Source: Anaerolineales bacterium (lineage in GTDB: Bacteria; Chloroflexota; Anaerolineae; Anaerolineales; Villigracilaceae). From it: 64,000 nt of DNA. Each line of letters begins with the position of its first letter. Within the stretch, counting starts at the first letter, position 1. The translations under genes were made by a program, and so were the position numbers. Positions 16,189 through 24,294 of this stretch are shown one piece after another. Under the pieces are notes generated by a model. It was not told the origin of the DNA. It did no database searches and saw only the letters and a list, made by a program, of their open reading frames with translations. The stretch lies in contig JACZJC010000059.1 of the NCBI GenBank assembly GCA_014860745.1, forward strand, positions 31,197-95,196. Reading direction: 5' to 3'.

Positions 16189-17189
16189 TTTGGTTGATAC
16201 AGCCAGCAGGCGACGAAATGCTCGGGGATGGGTTCGAAGTCCACAGGCTCCTTTTCATCACACAACCCGGCAATGGCTTTTGCACAGCGCGGATGGAAAC
16301 GGCAGCCTTTCGGGGGATTCGCCAAACTCGGCGGCTCGCCCGGCGGCACCTCTTTGAATGAATCCGCATTGCGCGCATCGGGGTCGGATGTAGCGGCGAG
16401 CAATGCAGTTGTATATGGATGCAGCGGATTTTCAAGCAATTGGCGGGTATCCGCTTTTTCGATCAGGTTGCCTGCATACATCACGAAAATGCGCGCGGAA
16501 AAATATTTCACCGTGGAAAGATCGTGTGTAATGTAGATCACCGATAGGTGATATTTTTCCTGCAACGCCTTCATCAGTTTTAAGATCTCAACGCGCACCG
16601 AGGCATCGAGCATCGAAACCGGCTCATCCGCCACGATCAATTTCGGCGAAAGGATCATCGCCCGCGCAATGACCACGCGCTGCTGCTGGCCTCCGCTTAA
16701 CATGTGCGGAAACTTCGGTAAAAAATCATCCGCTGGATAGAGCTTAACCTCATCCATCGCCTTGCGAATCTTTTCGAGCCGTTCTTCCTTATCCCGAACG
16801 CCTTTGATGATGAGGGGCTCTTCCAAAATCTGTTGAACGGTCATGAACGGCGGAAGCGCGCCATAGGGATCCTGTTGGACATACCCGATCTCAAAACGAT
16901 AATCGCGCAATCCCTTTGTATTTAATTTTGCAAGATTTTTTCCCTTGAAGACCACTTCCCCGCTGGTGGGGATGTTCAGCCCGAGGATGGTTTTCATGAG
17001 GCTGGATTTTCCGCATCCGCTCTCGCCGACAACTGCCACGGTTTCCCCCTCCGCCATCTCAAAGCTGACGTTATCCACCGCCTTGACATAGCCCGCATGA
17101 CCAAAGCCAAACCGCCGCAACTCATACCAGACATGCAAATCACGAATGGACAACAAGGTCTCCCTGGGTTCATTGAATTCAACTGCCAT
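16185..17189 (-). CDS. Oligopeptide-type ABC transporter ATP-binding protein (OppF/DppF-like)
   Basis: About 334 residues. Walker A GESGCGKSS, the signature LSGGQQQRV, Walker B LIVADEPVS and the switch-histidine segment IYITHDLST are all intact. The C-terminus has the oligopeptide-transporter extension with NPPKGCRFHPRCAKA, whose cysteines can hold an Fe-S cluster in relatives. It powers peptide or similar import with the ATPase at 17838. The ATG at 17189 has a purine-rich Shine-Dalgarno site (AAGAAAGG) eight bases upstream, so it is preferred over the longer in-frame start at 17231. The small membrane gene follows with a four-base overlap. Confidence 0.93.
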   Translation of the reverse strand: MAVEFNEPRETLLSIRDLHVWYELRRFGFGHAGYVKAVDNVSFEMAEGETVAVVGESGCGKSSLMKTILGLNIPTSGEVVFKGKNLAKLNTKGLRDYRFEIGYVQQDPYGALPPFMTVQQILEEPLIIKGVRDKEERLEKIRKAMDEVKLYPADDFLPKFPHMLSGGQQQRVVIARAMILSPKLIVADEPVSMLDASVRVEILKLMKALQEKYHLSVIYITHDLSTVKYFSARIFVMYAGNLIEKADTRQLLENPLHPYTTALLAATSDPDARNADSFKEVPPGEPPSLANPPKGCRFHPRCAKAIAGLCDEKEPVDFEPIPEHFVACWLYQPK

Positions 17190-17240
17190 ATTGTTAACCT
17201 TTCTTAATTCAGTGATCATATCTGTGTTCATAATTGTCCG

Positions 17241-17822
17241 TTACTTTCTTTGTTCCGTGGCGGAACCAAACCCGGTTTGCAGGCCTTTCAAACATTCCAT
17301 CATGCCGAGGTGGCGGCAATCATGCGACAGGAAAACCAGCAGGTTGAGGCGAATACTTTCCAATTTCTTCCTAAATTCCTCATCCTCATTTTCAAAATTT
17401 GGATAGCGTTCATCCAGCAAAGCCACGAATTTTTCAATGGCTTCGTACGAGCGGCTCAAATAATCCATCAGCTCGTTTTTGGGCGGGAGGGGAAGAGTTG
17501 CGGCCACATCGTCATTTAGACCTGTGCCGACAGTGGCATTCAATTCGGTTGGAAAGCCCCATTTCTGTGCAAGGCTTTCTCTTGCCCAGATCTCCCTCGG
17601 TTCGCCAAAATCTTCGCCGAGTTGGGGGGTACGTTCCAAAATAATAGCCCTCAGAAAATCAGATTCGCGCGCAAGATGCCAGAGATGGAATCCGATGGAC
17701 GTGCTGTAGCCGCGCGGCTTCCAACGCAGTTGGGCTTCATCCAATTCTTCGGCAAAATCGAGCACAACCTTGTGAATATCCTTGAATAAAAAAAGAACAT
17801 CATAAAGAGCCTGGGGTGACAT
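17241..17822 (-). CDS. DinB-like (four-helix, metal-binding) protein
   Basis: 193 residues, all-helical. The family landmarks are an early histidine block SIGFHLWHLARESDF and a late FLSHDCRHLGMMECLKGL, which supply the three metal-ligand histidines of the DinB/YfiT fold. Family members are metal-dependent thiol transferases or damage-induced proteins; the substrate here is unknown. It sits between the two ATPase genes of the transporter, 15 bases after one and about 50 before the next, and so is probably co-transcribed. No Shine-Dalgarno site is seen. Confidence 0.75.
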   Translation of the reverse strand: MSPQALYDVLFLFKDIHKVVLDFAEELDEAQLRWKPRGYSTSIGFHLWHLARESDFLRAIILERTPQLGEDFGEPREIWARESLAQKWGFPTELNATVGTGLNDDVAATLPLPPKNELMDYLSRSYEAIEKFVALLDERYPNFENEDEEFRKKLESIRLNLLVFLSHDCRHLGMMECLKGLQTGFGSATEQRK

Positions 17823-17837
17823 GGCATTATTCCCGGT

Positions 17838-18800
17838 TCATTGATGCAGCCAGCATTTCACCCTGCGTTTCCCTTTTTGGAAAACAGGCGGTTCTTCACT
17901 GCATTTTTCGAACCGAAAGGGGCAACGCGCCGCAAAACGACATCCGCTGGGGGGATTCATCAAACTCGGCGGCTGGCCGGTGATGAAGATCGGATCCGAC
18001 TCGCTGCGCAGGCGCGGGACGCTCGCCATGAGCATTTGTGAATAGGGATGCAGCGGAGCGGGGAAGAAATCCTTCGCATCGCCCGTCTCCACGATCTGGC
18101 CTGCATACATGATCGCAACTTCGTCCGCCAGCTCGCTGGAGGTGGCAATATCATGGGTAATGAGAATGTAGGACGTGCCAAGTTCGTGCTTGATGCGTTT
18201 CAACACATTCATAATGTTGGCCTGCGTCAGCAGATCCAAAGCTGAGGTTGGCTCGTCCAAAACAATCAGACTGGGAGAAGTGACAAGCGCCATTGCCAGC
18301 GCTACACGCTGGCGCATCCCGCCACTCAATTCAAACGGATAGCGGGCAACAAAATCGGCCGGGACGCCCACATGCTGGAACATTTTGTAAACCAGTCCAT
18401 AGGCCTCGGCTTTGGTTAATCCCAAATGGATCATGGCGGGTTCAGCCACTTGATCTCCCACTTTCAGAACCGGGTTCAATGCATTCATAGCGGCCTGAGG
18501 AACAAGGGAGATGCCTACCCAGCGCACGTTCTGGCGGTATTCCTCATCGTCCAAAGCCATCACATCCTGGCCTTGCAAATATACTTTGCCCGAATATTTA
18601 TCCACGTTACGCGGAAGCAGGCGCAGCAAGGCCTTGGAAAGGGAAGTTTTTCCACAGCCTGATTCGCCCAGCACAACTACGGCGCGGTTCGTGCCGAGTT
18701 CAAAGTCCACTCCATCCACGGCTTGAACCGTGCCATAGGATGTCTTGAAATGCAGGACAAGGTTTTCGATATTTAGTAGTTTTTCCGATGATGTCGTCAT
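17838..18800 (-). CDS. Oligopeptide-type ABC transporter ATP-binding protein (OppD/DppD-like)
   Basis: 320 residues with Walker A GESGCGKTS, the signature ELSGGMRQRVALA, Walker B LIVLDEPTS and the switch histidine in ILITHDIAT. The oligopeptide C-terminal extension is present (NPPSGCRFAARCPFRFEKC). It pairs with the OppF-like ATPase to drive the two permeases encoded just upstream. Its ATG overlaps the stop of the preceding permease gene by four bases (ATGA), so the two are translationally coupled. Confidence 0.93.
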   Translation of the reverse strand: MTTSSEKLLNIENLVLHFKTSYGTVQAVDGVDFELGTNRAVVVLGESGCGKTSLSKALLRLLPRNVDKYSGKVYLQGQDVMALDDEEYRQNVRWVGISLVPQAAMNALNPVLKVGDQVAEPAMIHLGLTKAEAYGLVYKMFQHVGVPADFVARYPFELSGGMRQRVALAMALVTSPSLIVLDEPTSALDLLTQANIMNVLKRIKHELGTSYILITHDIATSSELADEVAIMYAGQIVETGDAKDFFPAPLHPYSQMLMASVPRLRSESDPIFITGQPPSLMNPPSGCRFAARCPFRFEKCSEEPPVFQKGKRRVKCWLHQ

Positions 18801-20137
18801 ACATCCCTCAATCTGGGATTAAAGATGCGGTCCAATGCAAAGCCGAGGACTGCAAAACCAAGCCCTGTGATCATTAACAAAACAGCGGGTTCCAATACCC
18901 AGTAGTAATAACCTTTATAGAGTGCGCCGTTGGAATTGGCATCCTGGATGATCTTTCCCCAGGTGGGCAGAACAGGATCGCCCAACCCGATCACAGCCAG
19001 CGACGCTTCGAGAAATACGAAAGCGGGCACAGATTGAACCAGGCTTGGAATCAAAAGCGGAATCATGCGCGGGATGAGATATAGGAAAATGATTCGTGAA
19101 CTGCTTGCGCCATACGCCTTTGCCGCCTCGATATACATCGATTCCTTCACTTGAATGAAAACTGCGCGGTAGGCTTTGATCGCACCCGTGAAGATACTGA
19201 GCAGGATCGTCGCGCCAAGGATCACCCAAATACTGCGGGAGTAGAAGGTGCCGATCATGATCAGAATGGCCAAAAACGGCAGGACAAGATTGATCTCGGT
19301 GATGCGCTGAATCAATTCATCCACCCAGCCCGCGTACCAGGCGCCAATGGCCGCGATAATCATCGTGAGCACGGATGTACCAATGGAAGCTAGCAAACCA
19401 AAAGCCAACGCCACGGGCACGCCCCACAACAAAGGCAGGGTCAGATCTCGGCGGGCATGATCCGTTCCGGCCAGCCCGTAGACCTGACCATGAAAAACGA
19501 ATTCTGCTTCCATCGTCGAATCCGGTTCAAAGGTTGTGCCGGTAATGATGAGTTTATATTTCCCTTTCAGGGGGGAATCTGTATCCGGCAGGGAAAACAA
19601 GGCCAGGATGGCTGCATCTGTCCGTAGTTTTGTACGCAGCTTTTCGTCCTGGGAGAAGCGGTATGTGAATTTATTTCCGATGGCAAAGTTGGCGATTCGA
19701 ATTGTTCTGTTGTCTGGAGTCAGTAATTCAATCGAAACAAACGGCTGCTTCTCCTTATATTTGGAGGTGAAATAGATCAGCATCTCCTGGGGATAGTAGT
19801 CGTAATTGAAATCGAACTCATAAGCCATTTCAGCAGTCGCCACGCCATCGCTGCCCGGGGTGACGGTTTTGGGAATGACGCCATCGGAAGTGCTCACTGC
19901 AAACGATTCGGAATATTTTTTGCTCGAAAACAAGTTGACCCATGCGGGAGGCGCAAAGCGGGGGTTTTGATACCACACGGCTTCGCCGCCGCGCCATAAG
20001 GTGATTGCCGTGGAATATGGGATGGTGATCATGGTGTAAATCGCCACCACCACCAGCACAATGATGACCAGCACACCGACGACCGCCGACGGATACAGCA
20101 TCAATTTTTGGAAAGAAGTCCTTAAATTATTCATCAT
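18797..20137 (-). CDS. ABC transporter permease (DppC-like) with a large extracytoplasmic insert
   Basis: About 446 residues from ATG 20137, directly after the stop of the upstream permease. A first membrane helix (about residues 15-37) is followed by roughly 180 residues of beta-rich, charged sequence, then five helices with the EAA loop EAAKAYGASSSRIIFLYLIP and a GLGDPVLPTWG segment typical of DppC. Ordinary DppC proteins have about 300 residues and only a short loop after helix 1, so the inserted domain is unusual. It should lie outside the membrane, where it could contact the binding protein. The gene overlaps the next ATPase by four bases. Confidence 0.88.
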   Translation of the reverse strand: MMNNLRTSFQKLMLYPSAVVGVLVIIVLVVVAIYTMITIPYSTAITLWRGGEAVWYQNPRFAPPAWVNLFSSKKYSESFAVSTSDGVIPKTVTPGSDGVATAEMAYEFDFNYDYYPQEMLIYFTSKYKEKQPFVSIELLTPDNRTIRIANFAIGNKFTYRFSQDEKLRTKLRTDAAILALFSLPDTDSPLKGKYKLIITGTTFEPDSTMEAEFVFHGQVYGLAGTDHARRDLTLPLLWGVPVALAFGLLASIGTSVLTMIIAAIGAWYAGWVDELIQRITEINLVLPFLAILIMIGTFYSRSIWVILGATILLSIFTGAIKAYRAVFIQVKESMYIEAAKAYGASSSRIIFLYLIPRMIPLLIPSLVQSVPAFVFLEASLAVIGLGDPVLPTWGKIIQDANSNGALYKGYYYWVLEPAVLLMITGLGFAVLGFALDRIFNPRLRDV

Positions 20138-20138
20138 C

Positions 20139-21260
20139 CTATTCACCGATCTTGACCCGCGGGTCGACCAATGCATAAACGAAATCGAGCAGGAAGACCG
20201 TCAACGCAAGCATGTATGCATAGATGATGGTTGACCCCACAATGATGGGAACGTCATACAGGCCGATAGCCTGGAAAAGCGTTCTTCCCAAACCGGGCCA
20301 GAGAAAAACAGATTCCGTGAACAGAGCGCCCGTCCACAAGCCGATGATAAGCAGGGAAAAATTCGTAATGATGTTTGGCAGGGTGGGGCGCAGAATATAT
20401 GTCCGTTCAATATCGCGGGACGGCAGACCCTTCGCTTTGGCCATATCCACATAGTCCTCGCTGGAATAGATCAAAAAAAAGGTGCGATAGTTATACACAC
20501 TCAGGAAGAACGAACTCAATACAAGGGAAAAACCCGGCAGGGCGAGATGTTTCAAAACACTGACGGCGTAATCGAAGGTGTTGGAAGGCGGCGGGGAATC
20601 CACCATGCCTCCAAAGGGAAGCACTTTCAACCCGGCCGCAAAGATCAGGATCAGAAAAATGCCGTAGAACCATGGCGGCACGGCGGAAGTGGGGGAAAGC
20701 GCGATTACGAGTTTGTCCCAAAAATTTCCATAGGAACGCGAAAGGGTGAGCGCAATAAAAACGCTTGAAAAGAAAAGGAATAATTGCGAAGTGCCCATCA
20801 AAAGCAGGGTGGCGGGCAGCCGCTCAAGGATGATCAAACGAACCTGTTTCGAACCCGCATCACTTGTCATGTTGATGGCGCGTCCCAGGTCCAATTGCAG
20901 GGCATTGACGAGGTAGCGGGCATTCCGCACCGCAATGGGCGTATCCAGCCCGCGGCGTTTTTCTTCCAATGCTATTTTTTCCTCGATCAATTTTTTGCGG
21001 ACTTCGGGATCCATTTGCAGGGCGCTTGGGTTGCCCGCAATCGATTGTGTGACGGTGTCCCTGATCTGGCCTTTGATGATCTGGTCCACATATCCACCCA
21101 TGTTGGCGATCATAATGGTAAGGTAAATACCGATCACCACTGTGATGAACAAAGTCAGCAGGCGAACGGCCACATAACGGGAAACGCGAAAAAATGTGTT
21201 ATTGGCAGTTATTTTTTTGACAGACAATTTTTCAGAAGGGACGTGCGTGGTTACCGACAT
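20139..21260 (-). CDS. ABC transporter permease (DppB-like)
   Basis: 373 residues. Helix 1 (about residues 28-50) is followed by an extracytoplasmic helical stretch (about 55-130) containing MDPEVRKKLIEEKIALEEKRRGLD, then five further helices. The permease coupling loop is DYVDMAKAKGLPSRDIERTYILRP, and TESVFLWPGLGRTLFQAI is a DppB hallmark. It forms the channel together with the DppC-like protein encoded next. Confidence 0.92.
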   Translation of the reverse strand: MSVTTHVPSEKLSVKKITANNTFFRVSRYVAVRLLTLFITVVIGIYLTIMIANMGGYVDQIIKGQIRDTVTQSIAGNPSALQMDPEVRKKLIEEKIALEEKRRGLDTPIAVRNARYLVNALQLDLGRAINMTSDAGSKQVRLIILERLPATLLLMGTSQLFLFFSSVFIALTLSRSYGNFWDKLVIALSPTSAVPPWFYGIFLILIFAAGLKVLPFGGMVDSPPPSNTFDYAVSVLKHLALPGFSLVLSSFFLSVYNYRTFFLIYSSEDYVDMAKAKGLPSRDIERTYILRPTLPNIITNFSLLIIGLWTGALFTESVFLWPGLGRTLFQAIGLYDVPIIVGSTIIYAYMLALTVFLLDFVYALVDPRVKIGE

Positions 21261-21323
21261 GACGACCTCACAAAGGGTGCCGATTCGGGCGGGGATAACC
21301 CCGCCCGAATCCTTGTACTTGAA

Positions 21324-23903
21324 TTACTTTACAACGACAAACTCAACAGCTGTGAAGGCGGGGATGGCTACCGGGATCGGGACCACCGCCACTTCCAATT
21401 TGGCCGCGCCAGTTTCCAGTTTGGATGTGGAGTCCGCATCCAGCGTCACTGTGAATTGGCCCTCGCCAACAGCTTCCGCCTCACCGACAGCGACTGTGGC
21501 ACCGCTGGCATCATACAGGATGTACTTCACCTGCTTGATGTCCTCGTTCAAATATGCCTCGTCCTTGTAGTTGATGGTTACATCGAAGACCGCTTCCTGC
21601 CCAGCTGTCACCTGTCCAGGTCCATCAAGGACAACAACGGCTCTTTTCGGGTCGCTGAAGGAAGACCAGCGGTCAGAGAAATCGGGGAAGTTAGGATTGT
21701 TCTTCAGGACAAGCGACTTCTCCGTGGTAAAGACCTGGTCCAAATAATACGGACCGGTGCCGACCCAGAAGTGACCATGTTCTTCGTACCAATTCGAGAA
21801 GTTCTCATAACGCATGGCAACTTCTTCCGGGGTCAGGAACTGGCTGAGGGTGGCTTCGTAGGGAATGTAGCTTTCCGCTGCCGCCTGATCGAGATATTTC
21901 TTCAGGATCTCAAGGCTCGGTCCGCCCACCCAACTCATCTGCTCGATCTGCGAAGCATCGGCCTTGTCGGAGGAGTAGGCCAATTCACCGGCTGATTCAG
22001 CCATGTTCGAAATTGCCAAAATCGGCCAGCTGTTTTCGCCGGAGAGACCCGTTGGAGAAACGGGCCAGATCGGGGAAATGTTCAATTCCGCATCCGCATT
22101 GAAGACATCGGAATAATATTCGATCGTCAGGGGATCGGTGGAGGTGATGCGCATGCCTTTGAAGAAAGGAAGAGCCGCTTCGATGGAAGGCGCAGCCGCC
22201 TCATCATATACAGCACTTTCCGGTTTCCCGCGATCGATGGAAATGATGAACGCCATCACAAAGTCTGCCACGGAGACCGGGCTGCCGTCATGCCACTTCA
22301 CAGTATCAAAGAGGTCAGCGGGATAAACCACCGTGCTCTTGGTTTTGGCAGTGGTGCCATCCGGGTATTTTTCGCCGATGGTGATGAAGGTCTGGTTTGC
22401 AGCATCCCAATCCACCCATGCATCGGCCGGGACGTCGATCTGATCCACTTGCTCGACGGTCAGCCAGTCCAGGTTTTGAGTGATGGGCAGGCCGGTCTGA
22501 TATTCCAGTTTGGCGCTTTCAATGCGTTGAGGCCATGCCAAGCCGGTGTATGGATCTCCCATTAAGCCGGGGCTGGTGGTAATGCCAGCCGCGCCCATGC
22601 TAGTGGCGCGCATGATGTTGGAATCCCAAACCCAGTTGCTGCCGGCAATGGTATTCCAGGGCTGGGTGAAGAGATCGTTCGTCCCGACCTTCATCACGCC
22701 GCCTTCTTCATCCTTGAAACGCAGGTTGTAATTGCCCATAAAAGCCGCTTCGTACCCGGCCGCAAGATCGTAAGTTACAGAAACGTTCTCGTTGAAGGGA
22801 GCATAGACCAACTGGTCCACCACCCACACAAAGAGTGAATCTTCGAGGGCGAGTTCCAGGGCTCTTGCCATCATTTCATCGCGCTCTGCTTTTGTGGTGA
22901 AATTGCCATTCGCCAGGTCATCGCCGATCTTTTGAAGTTCAGGGTCTGCTACGTTTGAAATAAAGGGGTCGCTCGCCTGGACGCTGGAAGGCAGGTAATA
23001 TTGCTGAATGTTCCCACGTTCATCGCGGGTGAGCCCGGAAGGAAGATACCCGGCAGTGTACATATGCCACTGTCCCTCAGAGGCCACCGACCCGAGCCAG
23101 ATCGGGAAAGCCTCGGAAGAGGTCTTGTACTGACGGTCTACTGTAAAGCCGGCTTCTTCCAACTGATTGGAAACATAATCGCCCATTGGCTGGCGGGTGC
23201 CATCGCCGTCGGAGCGGATGAGGAAGATCAGGGTCACAGGTGCGCCGTTGTATTGCCATTTGCCATCATCGCCCAGCGTGGCGCCCATGCCCTCCATCTC
23301 AGCCGCGATTACTTCCTTGGCCATATCGAGGTTAAAGGCATATTTGGTCTCGAGCGCTCGGGCTGTTTCGATTAAGTTTGTATATTCCACCAATTGAGTG
23401 GTGATCGGTAAAAGTTTGGGCAGAGAACCGCCGCCATAGATTTCCTGGTTGACGTAGTTGCGGTCGATCATCCAGTTCATCGCTTCACGGATCTTGCGGT
23501 TCGAGAAGGGGTTGAGCACACTGGCATCGGTAAACACGGCTGGGTTTAAACTAATGCCATAATTCCCGCCATACGACTGGGTGTAGTTCAATCCGGCATC
23601 CTTGATCTCCTGAAGAGTGTTGGATGAAAGGTTGAACGAATAGAAATCGATCGCCCCGGCCTGCAATTGGGAAACAGCCGAATCAGATGAAACCACCGAA
23701 AAATCGATTTCATCCAGCCAGCCGCCTTTTCTTTCGGTGGAAACAGCGGGCGCTTCCGTGGCGGCAGGCGCCTCTGTCGCGGAAGGGGATTCCGTCATGG
23801 CTGGAGCCTCTGTCGCTGCGGGAGAAGCGGGCGCACATGCCGCCAGGATCATTCCCATCACTACAACCAGGCTGAGCAAAGCATAAATCTTGTTTAGTTT
23901 CAT
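21324..23903 (-). CDS. Substrate-binding lipoprotein of the SBP_bac_5 family, circularly permuted, with a C-terminal Ig-like domain
   Basis: 859 residues. The lipoprotein signal ends in LAAC, followed by a Thr/Glu/Ala/Pro linker. The order of family blocks is switched. Blocks that normally form the second half come first: WLDEIDFSVVSSDSAVSQLQ with GAIDF (about 60-90), then SNRKIREAMNWMIDR (about 133-148) and a C-terminal-type alpha/beta region. From about residue 400 come first-half blocks: VMKVGTNDLF, KWHDGSPVSVADF (about 537) and WVGTGPYYLD (about 712) with NPNFPD. The last ~100 residues form a beta-sandwich (GPGQVTAGQEAVFDVTI...). It should capture peptides or similar solutes for the adjacent permeases. 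A perfect Shine-Dalgarno AAAAGGAG precedes the ATG. Confidence 0.85.
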   Translation of the reverse strand: MKLNKIYALLSLVVVMGMILAACAPASPAATEAPAMTESPSATEAPAATEAPAVSTERKGGWLDEIDFSVVSSDSAVSQLQAGAIDFYSFNLSSNTLQEIKDAGLNYTQSYGGNYGISLNPAVFTDASVLNPFSNRKIREAMNWMIDRNYVNQEIYGGGSLPKLLPITTQLVEYTNLIETARALETKYAFNLDMAKEVIAAEMEGMGATLGDDGKWQYNGAPVTLIFLIRSDGDGTRQPMGDYVSNQLEEAGFTVDRQYKTSSEAFPIWLGSVASEGQWHMYTAGYLPSGLTRDERGNIQQYYLPSSVQASDPFISNVADPELQKIGDDLANGNFTTKAERDEMMARALELALEDSLFVWVVDQLVYAPFNENVSVTYDLAAGYEAAFMGNYNLRFKDEEGGVMKVGTNDLFTQPWNTIAGSNWVWDSNIMRATSMGAAGITTSPGLMGDPYTGLAWPQRIESAKLEYQTGLPITQNLDWLTVEQVDQIDVPADAWVDWDAANQTFITIGEKYPDGTTAKTKSTVVYPADLFDTVKWHDGSPVSVADFVMAFIISIDRGKPESAVYDEAAAPSIEAALPFFKGMRITSTDPLTIEYYSDVFNADAELNISPIWPVSPTGLSGENSWPILAISNMAESAGELAYSSDKADASQIEQMSWVGGPSLEILKKYLDQAAAESYIPYEATLSQFLTPEEVAMRYENFSNWYEEHGHFWVGTGPYYLDQVFTTEKSLVLKNNPNFPDFSDRWSSFSDPKRAVVVLDGPGQVTAGQEAVFDVTINYKDEAYLNEDIKQVKYILYDASGATVAVGEAEAVGEGQFTVTLDADSTSKLETGAAKLEVAVVPIPVAIPAFTAVEFVVVK

Positions 23904-24294
23904 TCTCTTTTCTCCTTTTAGAATTTAAGCGAATAATCAAACATCGTCTTTATATTTTGGAACCAGCCACCTCCTTGCCATTTATATCCATTAGAAATGG
24001 CAGGCGGAAAGCCAGCTGATAACTCTAGCATTCCGCCTCACCAACCAAACGCGGATTGTCTTCTTTGGAGGAGAAAATACATTCCATTCGTTTGTGACAT
24101 CATCATATGAGCCTTGCGGGAAATCGACATGCGTCTGTGTGCGCATCTTTTCCCAACGACCGGATGGTTTCTTCCAACCTGTTATCGACCGGCGATATAA
24201 CCCTTGAATATTAAAAAGACCCTCCTCTGGTAGGGGGGAAATGAAAGCTTATACAAGGCAGGGGATTCCAAAATTGCACTATACTTAATCGCGC
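23904..24294. other. 391-base divergent intergenic region
   Basis: No gene is seen here. It separates the transporter operon from the propeller kinase. It holds the Shine-Dalgarno site of the binding protein (next to 23903), a small hairpin CCATTT/AAATGG (about 23979-23999), a second hairpin AGGCGGAA (24002-24009) with TTCCGCCT (24031-24038), and a TATACT box at 24280-24285. The hairpins could be regulatory or the remains of a repeat; nothing matches a riboswitch that I recognise. Confidence 0.5.
24280..24285 (+). promoter_or_regulatory. Probable -10 box of the propeller kinase gene
   Basis: TATACT ending nine bases before the ATG at 24295. The expected first transcribed base falls at about 24292, so the mRNA has essentially no leader. 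No Shine-Dalgarno sequence is present and the -35 hexamer is weak. Confidence 0.4.

Noticed and set aside
20784..21995. Open frame of 403 codons on the plus strand opposite the permease and binding-protein genes
   Set aside because: It spans parts of two clear minus-strand genes and the gap between them, is rich in His, Gly and Arg without any recognisable motif, and lacks start signals.
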